Shown piece by piece: positions 7,003 through 10,215 of a stretch of DNA of 10,215 bases. The stretch is taken from contig DYTG01000060.1 of NCBI GenBank assembly GCA_020726085.1, positions 1 through 10,215 on the forward strand, given 5' to 3'. Under the pieces are notes generated by a model, which searched no databases, had not been told where the DNA came from, and worked only from the letters and a program-made list of their open reading frames with translations. Position 1 is the stretch's first letter; each line of letters begins with the position of its first letter. Source of the stretch: Sulfurovum sp. Its GTDB lineage: Bacteria; Campylobacterota; Campylobacteria; Campylobacterales; Sulfurovaceae. A program made the position numbers and the translations under genes.

Positions 7003-7350
7003 TTAAATAAACTCTCTTTTACTCTGTTTTAACTCTTCCAAAAACGTTTCAATCGTATAGATTTTGCGATATTGAGGTGTCATGATATGAATCATAATAT
7101 CTCCCAAATCCGCCACTATCCAATCTTCTGTCTCATCGGTAGCTACAAACTTCTCGCCGTGTTGCCTTAACGCCTCTTTGAGGTGGATATACAAAGCATC
7201 GGTGTGTTTGCCCCCCAACGATGAAGCTATCACAACCTTTTGAGCGATGTAGTCGATATTGCTTAAATCAATACTCTCAATATCTTCGGCTTTTTTCTCA
7301 TCGAGTATTTTTTTAATCAATTCGAGTTTTGTTTCTATGTTTTCTATCAA
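7003..7350 (-). CDS. rsfS: Ribosome silencing factor RsfS
   Basis: A 115-residue RsfS/DUF143 protein. Family blocks are visible: EDIESIDLSNIDYIAQKVVIASSL followed by GGKHTDALYIHLKEAL, then EDWIVADLGDIMIHIMT and YRKIYTIETFLEEL. RsfS binds ribosomal protein L14 on free 50S subunits and blocks joining to 30S when nutrients are scarce. The start is TTG (7348-7350): an in-frame TAA lies seven codons upstream with no ATG or GTG between, and AAAGG sits at a good distance. In many Campylobacterota nadD lies immediately upstream; here it is missing, replaced by a promoter and repeat DNA, so rsfS is transcribed alone. Confidence 0.93.
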   Translation of the reverse strand: MIENIETKLELIKKILDEKKAEDIESIDLSNIDYIAQKVVIASSLGGKHTDALYIHLKEALRQHGEKFVATDETEDWIVADLGDIMIHIMTPQYRKIYTIETFLEELKQSKREFI

Positions 7351-7385
7351 CGGTTTGCCTTTGCAATTTTATCTTTTTGGCTCAA

Positions 7386-7394
7386 ATTATACCA
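7386..7394 (-). promoter_or_regulatory. Extended -10 promoter of rsfS
   Basis: TGGTATAAT on the minus strand is a perfect extended -10, with its end 35 bases before the TTG start. It fits the same pattern as the ycaO promoter. Confidence 0.6.
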
Positions 7395-7461
7395 TGTATT
7401 TAATGAGCTACGGCTATCTACTTCCCAACAATCAACTATTTTATCACCCAAAGGCGTAAAA

Positions 7462-7467
7462 ATTATA
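7462..7467 (-). promoter_or_regulatory. Second, distal TATAAT upstream of rsfS
   Basis: GGGTATAAT on the minus strand, 76 bases above the first box, at the edge of the repeat-rich stretch. It could be a second rsfS promoter or the start of a short untranslated RNA; no ORF explains it. Confidence 0.3.
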
Positions 7468-7502
7468 CCCAAATAGCACTACTATGAGCATATTTTTGCT
7501 CG

Positions 7503-7656
7503 TTCCCATCGTATCAATGAAAACAAGGGAATCAAAAGCTACGCTACGAGGCTTTTTGGACTCTCTCGTTTTATCTTGAGAGAGTGTGAAATAACTGCTA
7601 AAAAAGTGCTTCGACAAGCTAAGCCTTCTCGTTCCACCTCTCCTGAGGCGGAATGC
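7503..7656. repeat. Chain of four hairpins, dispersed-repeat-like element
   Basis: Four inverted repeats follow one another: TTCCC/GGGAA (7503-7507, 7527-7531); AAAGC/GCTTT around TACGCTACGAG; ACTCTCTC/GAGAGAGT (7560-7567, 7578-7585); and TTCCACCTC/GAGGCGGAA (7632-7640, 7645-7653, one mismatch). The last unit recurs inverted at 3445-3475. Between them is GCTTCGACAAGCT, itself a small GCTT/AAGC hairpin. The 96-residue minus-strand frame over this stretch is low in protein character and looks repeat-derived. The element probably belongs to a family of repeated intergenic sequences, but copy number cannot be judged from one window. Confidence 0.6.
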
Positions 7657-7883
7657 ATACATAAGCCAATCCATACTAAAATATCTAAATAGGAAGAACA
7701 AGATATATGAACTAACACATCTACACTTTATCACTTGTGCGGTGCTTCATTGGTTACCAATATTTAGAAGAAAAAGGTTTAGTGGAAGAGCGGAGAGGTT
7801 TTAGTAGATGGGTTTGGGTATGCCTTCTTATCGAGATGATGAGAACGAGGGAAGCCCATTGGCTTATGTTTTCAACCTATTTA
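7657..7883. other. Gene-poor stretch upstream of cas9
   Basis: No convincing gene. It contains a palindrome ATTGGTTACCAAT (7749-7761, six-base arms), a possible operator. Two short plus-strand frames look like debris: one from about 7737 has a stretch resembling a helix-turn-helix tail (YLEEKGLVEERRG), and another from 7808 encodes MGLGMPSYRDDENEG and runs to a TAG at 7912. Neither can be assigned. The stretch may be a remnant of a lost gene between rsfS and cas9. Confidence 0.4.
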
Positions 7884-7892
7884 TGATACAAT
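7884..7892 (+). promoter_or_regulatory. Candidate cas9 promoter
   Basis: TGATACAAT is an extended -10 (TGn plus TACAAT) ending 27 bases before the cas9 ATG. AAAAAGG at 7906-7912 is a good ribosome site seven bases before the ATG. Expression signals therefore look intact although the gene is not. Confidence 0.5.
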
Positions 7893-8065
7893 CAATAACT
7901 TTAAGAAAAAGGTAGTGAGATGTTGAGTAGCGATCATAAAAAAGTATTGGGTTTGGATATAGGTGCAAACAGTATCGGGTTTGCTTTGCTAAAGCTTGAT
8001 GAGCAAAAGGATGAAACGCTCTTTGAGGAGTTGACAAGCAATAGCATTGTCTTTTCTAATCCCGA

Positions 8066-8100
8066 TAAAGCAAAAAAATTGTCGATTTTTGGATTGAAAC
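8066..8100 (+). other. Out-of-frame junction in cas9 (bridge helix and REC missing)
   Basis: The RuvC-I frame reads SNSIVFSNPDKAKK up to here, and the downstream frame is open only from 8069 (TAA at 8066-8068), reading IVDFWIETPDADEIK. The switch therefore lies in this interval, at or near the A7 run 8072-8078 or T5 run 8086-8090. The bridge helix expected directly after RuvC-I is absent, so a deletion with an out-of-frame join is the simplest explanation. Confidence 0.65.
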
Positions 8101-9270
8101 CCCCGATGCTGATGAGATTAAATCGACTAATATTTACAAAAACGCAGGGTTTAAAGATAGTATCATCAAATCGGATAAAAAAGAGCTTTTGATACTTAAT
8201 ATCAAAGCCCATAGGGCATTATTAGAGGTGCTTCGTGCCTACAGCATTGATTTTAGAAACAAAAATAATCTATTTTACAATGAATTGCTCTTGGTTCTCT
8301 ACTACTACAAAAACAGCTCTTCTCGTCTCAAACACATCGAGGAGTTGATGGCAAAATATGTAATGGCTATTGATGGGGCGTTTGTCAAGGAGTGTACTAA
8401 TCTCAAAAATATGGACGGTTTTGGCTCATTTTCGCTCAAATTTGCCAATGAGGTGTTGGAGCTAATGCAAAAAGGGGTGATACGCTCCAAAGCATTGGAA
8501 GAGTTGGGCTACAAAAGTAGATATTTGAATATGCCAACCTATAGCTATTTGCCTCCTCTTGAACCAACCCTAAAAAATATAAAGTGGCTACAAAGCAACC
8601 TTCCCTACTTCCAAGCTCAACATCTCTTCTATCAATCCAAAATCTCGCCAAAAGTCAAACGTGTTATTGGAGTATTGCGAAAGCTTGTCAATGAATTGAT
8701 AGCCAAATACGGTGCGATTGATGAGATACGCATAGAGACAGCAAGAGAGCTAAACTCTCAAACCGAAGAGGATACTATCAAAGAGAACCAAAAGAAAAAC
8801 GATACACAAAACAGAGAAGCTCAAAAGTTTTTACAAAACAAAGATTTAGCCCAAAGTCCTAAAAATTTAGAAAGAGTCAAGCTTTGGAAAGAGCAAGGGG
8901 GCTTTTGTCTCTATAGTGGAGAAGAGATGAGCGAAGAGGAGATGTTGGATGAAAATCAAACCGAAGTAGAACACTTCATCCCTCGTTCGGTTATTTGGAT
9001 AAACTCCTTCAAAAATAAAATCTTAGTGCATAAAAAGTACAATCAAAACAAAAGTTCGCAAAATCCTATCAGCTACCTTCAACGCATGGGAGAATGGGAA
9101 AACTTCAAGGGGCGTATCAAGCTTGACCCCAAAAGCCCAAAATATCAGTGGCTCACCGATGAGAAGCATATCGAGAGTGTCATGCAAAAAGAGCATTGGC
9201 AAGAGAGCTATCTAAGCGATACCCGTACGGCTACCAAAATCATCGCAAAATATCTCAATCACTATCTCTA

Positions 9271-9277
9271 CCCCCCC
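9271..9277 (+). other. C7 homopolymer frameshift in cas9
   Basis: With seven C the HNH frame ends at the TAA 9368-9370. With six C it continues as YLYPPRNLYGKGEKRYIT and onward through KHIWGIHKVMPKDEND into RuvC-III. The lesion is exactly one extra C. Confidence 0.85.
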
Positions 9278-10215
9278 TCGAAACCTCTACGGCAAAGGCG
9301 AAAAGAGATACATCACAAGTGTCACAGGCAAGGCAATAGGGGAGCTAAAGCATATTTGGGGGATTCATAAGGTTATGCCCAAAGATGAAAACGATAAAAA
9401 AGATAGAGACATCAACTACCACCATACCCTTGATGCTTTTGCGATTGCTTTGTGTTCCAATGGGTCCATGAAAACGCTTAATGACTCTTTCAAAGAAAAC
9501 GAGAACCACTTCCAAACCAAAGCCCAAAAAGTCAAGCTAAAAGAGGGCGTACCAACCACAACCGATAGGGTGAGTATCGTAGAGTATCTTAAAAGTATCG
9601 TAGAGAAGTATGAAACCTATCAACGCCTTGTATGCCCCCGCAACAAACGCAAAACCAATATGAAAGGCTTCAAAGATGGTAATCTGAAGCTCTATATCAC
9701 CCAAGACCCCAAAGATAAGAGCAAAGAGATACTCGCAGAGATGGCAAAAGTAGCGATTGATAGCTCTTTGCTAATCAAAAAAGTCAATGGATTTGACAAA
9801 TCCCGAAGCGATGATGAGGTCAAAAAAGTGATACAATCTATCCAATTACGCCTCACTCCACAAAAACAAGCAAATATCATTAAAGCGATAGAGATTTATG
9901 CCAATAGGCTTTTGGAGCTACGTTGCGGTATTGAAGATTTGGACAAAAAGATAAAAGAGGAGAATAAAAATCTCAAAACAGATCAAACAGACAAAAAAAA
10001 CAAAAAGAACAAAGAGCATAATGATGGTATCAAAGAAAAGATAATTGCACCGCTTCAACCTCAAAAAAAGGAGCTAAGCCTTGAAATGCAAAATCTAAAA
10101 TGCAACTTTATGACCCAAAAGGGCAAAAGGCAGATAGTACGAAAGCTCAATCTCTATAGAGAGAAGATTGAAAAAAGCTCTGCCGATAGCATTATCTTTA
10201 CCCAACGAAAAGAGC

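Larger units (their letters stand above)
7920..10215 (+). pseudogene. cas9: Broken CRISPR-associated endonuclease Cas9, 3' end beyond the window
   Basis: Three reading frames together give a Cas9 closest in style to the type II proteins of Campylobacterota. RuvC-I is VLGLDIGANSIGFALL with catalytic Asp13. RuvC-II is IDEIRIETARELN (Glu codon 8735-8737). HNH is CLYSGEE followed by EVEHFIPRS (His codon 8972-8974) and NKILVHKKYNQNKSSQNP (Asn codon 9041-9043). RuvC-III is INYHHTLDAFAIALCS (His 9420, Asp codon 9432-9434). After it comes a Lys-rich C-terminal region, open at the edge. Frames: 7920-8192, then 8189-9370 (open upstream to about 8069), then about 9276 to the end. The HNH His falls near residue 352, against 559 in C. 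jejuni Cas9 (from memory), so about 200 residues between RuvC-I and RuvC-II are absent, including the Arg-rich bridge helix. The Asp before the HNH His is Glu. cas1, cas2, tracrRNA and array are not in view. Confidence 0.88.

Noticed and set aside
7444..7734. 96-codon minus-strand frame across the repeat stretch
   Set aside because: It runs through four hairpins and the dispersed palindrome, has no domain or plausible ribosome site, and its protein sequence looks like translated repeat DNA.
7798..7804. GTTTTAG, reminiscent of the start of a type II CRISPR repeat or tracrRNA anti-repeat
   Set aside because: A seven-base match with no second copy, no spacer-like periodicity and no array in the window to pair with.
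7920..10215. Interpretation as IscB or a deliberately compact new nuclease
   Set aside because: The central and C-terminal parts follow full-size Cas9 closely and the shortened stretch coincides with a frame change; no IscB-type N-terminal domain is seen. Deletion is simpler.

Overview
The window looks like chromosomal DNA of a low-GC Campylobacterota (Epsilonproteobacteria) species, close in character to Sulfurimonas, Sulfuricurvum or Sulfurospirillum. The basis is protein flavour (S20, RF1, RsfS, thioredoxin, an epsilon-type Cas9), the rpsT-prfA pair, and promoters with an extended -10 (TGnTATAAT) and no clear -35. The species is not determined.

Layout. 1-1353 (+) is an exported, cysteine-free, S-layer-like surface protein that starts just off the left edge. 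It is followed by a hairpin and by a small four-cysteine secreted protein (1412-1753). Convergent to these is a full-length ycaO (1795-3393, -), the probable partner of RimO in ribosomal protein S12 modification. Next on the minus strand come a Spy/CpxP-type periplasmic chaperone gene split by a frameshift (3489-3975), prfA (RF1, 4080-5147) and rpsT (S20, 5197-5466), the last two forming an operon. 5595-6467 (-) is a heavily decayed diguanylate cyclase with a Cache-like sensor. trxA (6643-6963, +) and rsfS (7003-7350, -) converge on a shared GC-rich hairpin.

7351-7919 has no convincing gene. It holds the rsfS promoter, a chain of four hairpins that ends in a palindrome with a second copy at 3445-3475, and a promoter and ribosome binding site reading into cas9. 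From 7920 to the right edge runs a cas9 gene that is recognisable through RuvC-I, RuvC-II, HNH and RuvC-III but is broken. About 200 residues including the arginine-rich bridge helix and much of the recognition lobe are missing, the junction is out of frame, and a second frameshift lies in a run of seven C. No CRISPR array, tracrRNA, cas1 or cas2 is visible; they may lie beyond the right edge.

How it fits together. The core is translation and ribosome housekeeping (rpsT, prfA, rsfS, ycaO) plus redox and envelope genes (trxA, spy-like, surface protein). The remarkable feature is three broken genes within 10 kb. Two of them (cas9 and the cyclase) carry internal deletions, so they look like true decay. 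The spy lesion, the C7 lesion in cas9 and one lesion in the cyclase are one-base changes at short homopolymers, so sequencing error or slippage remains possible for those.
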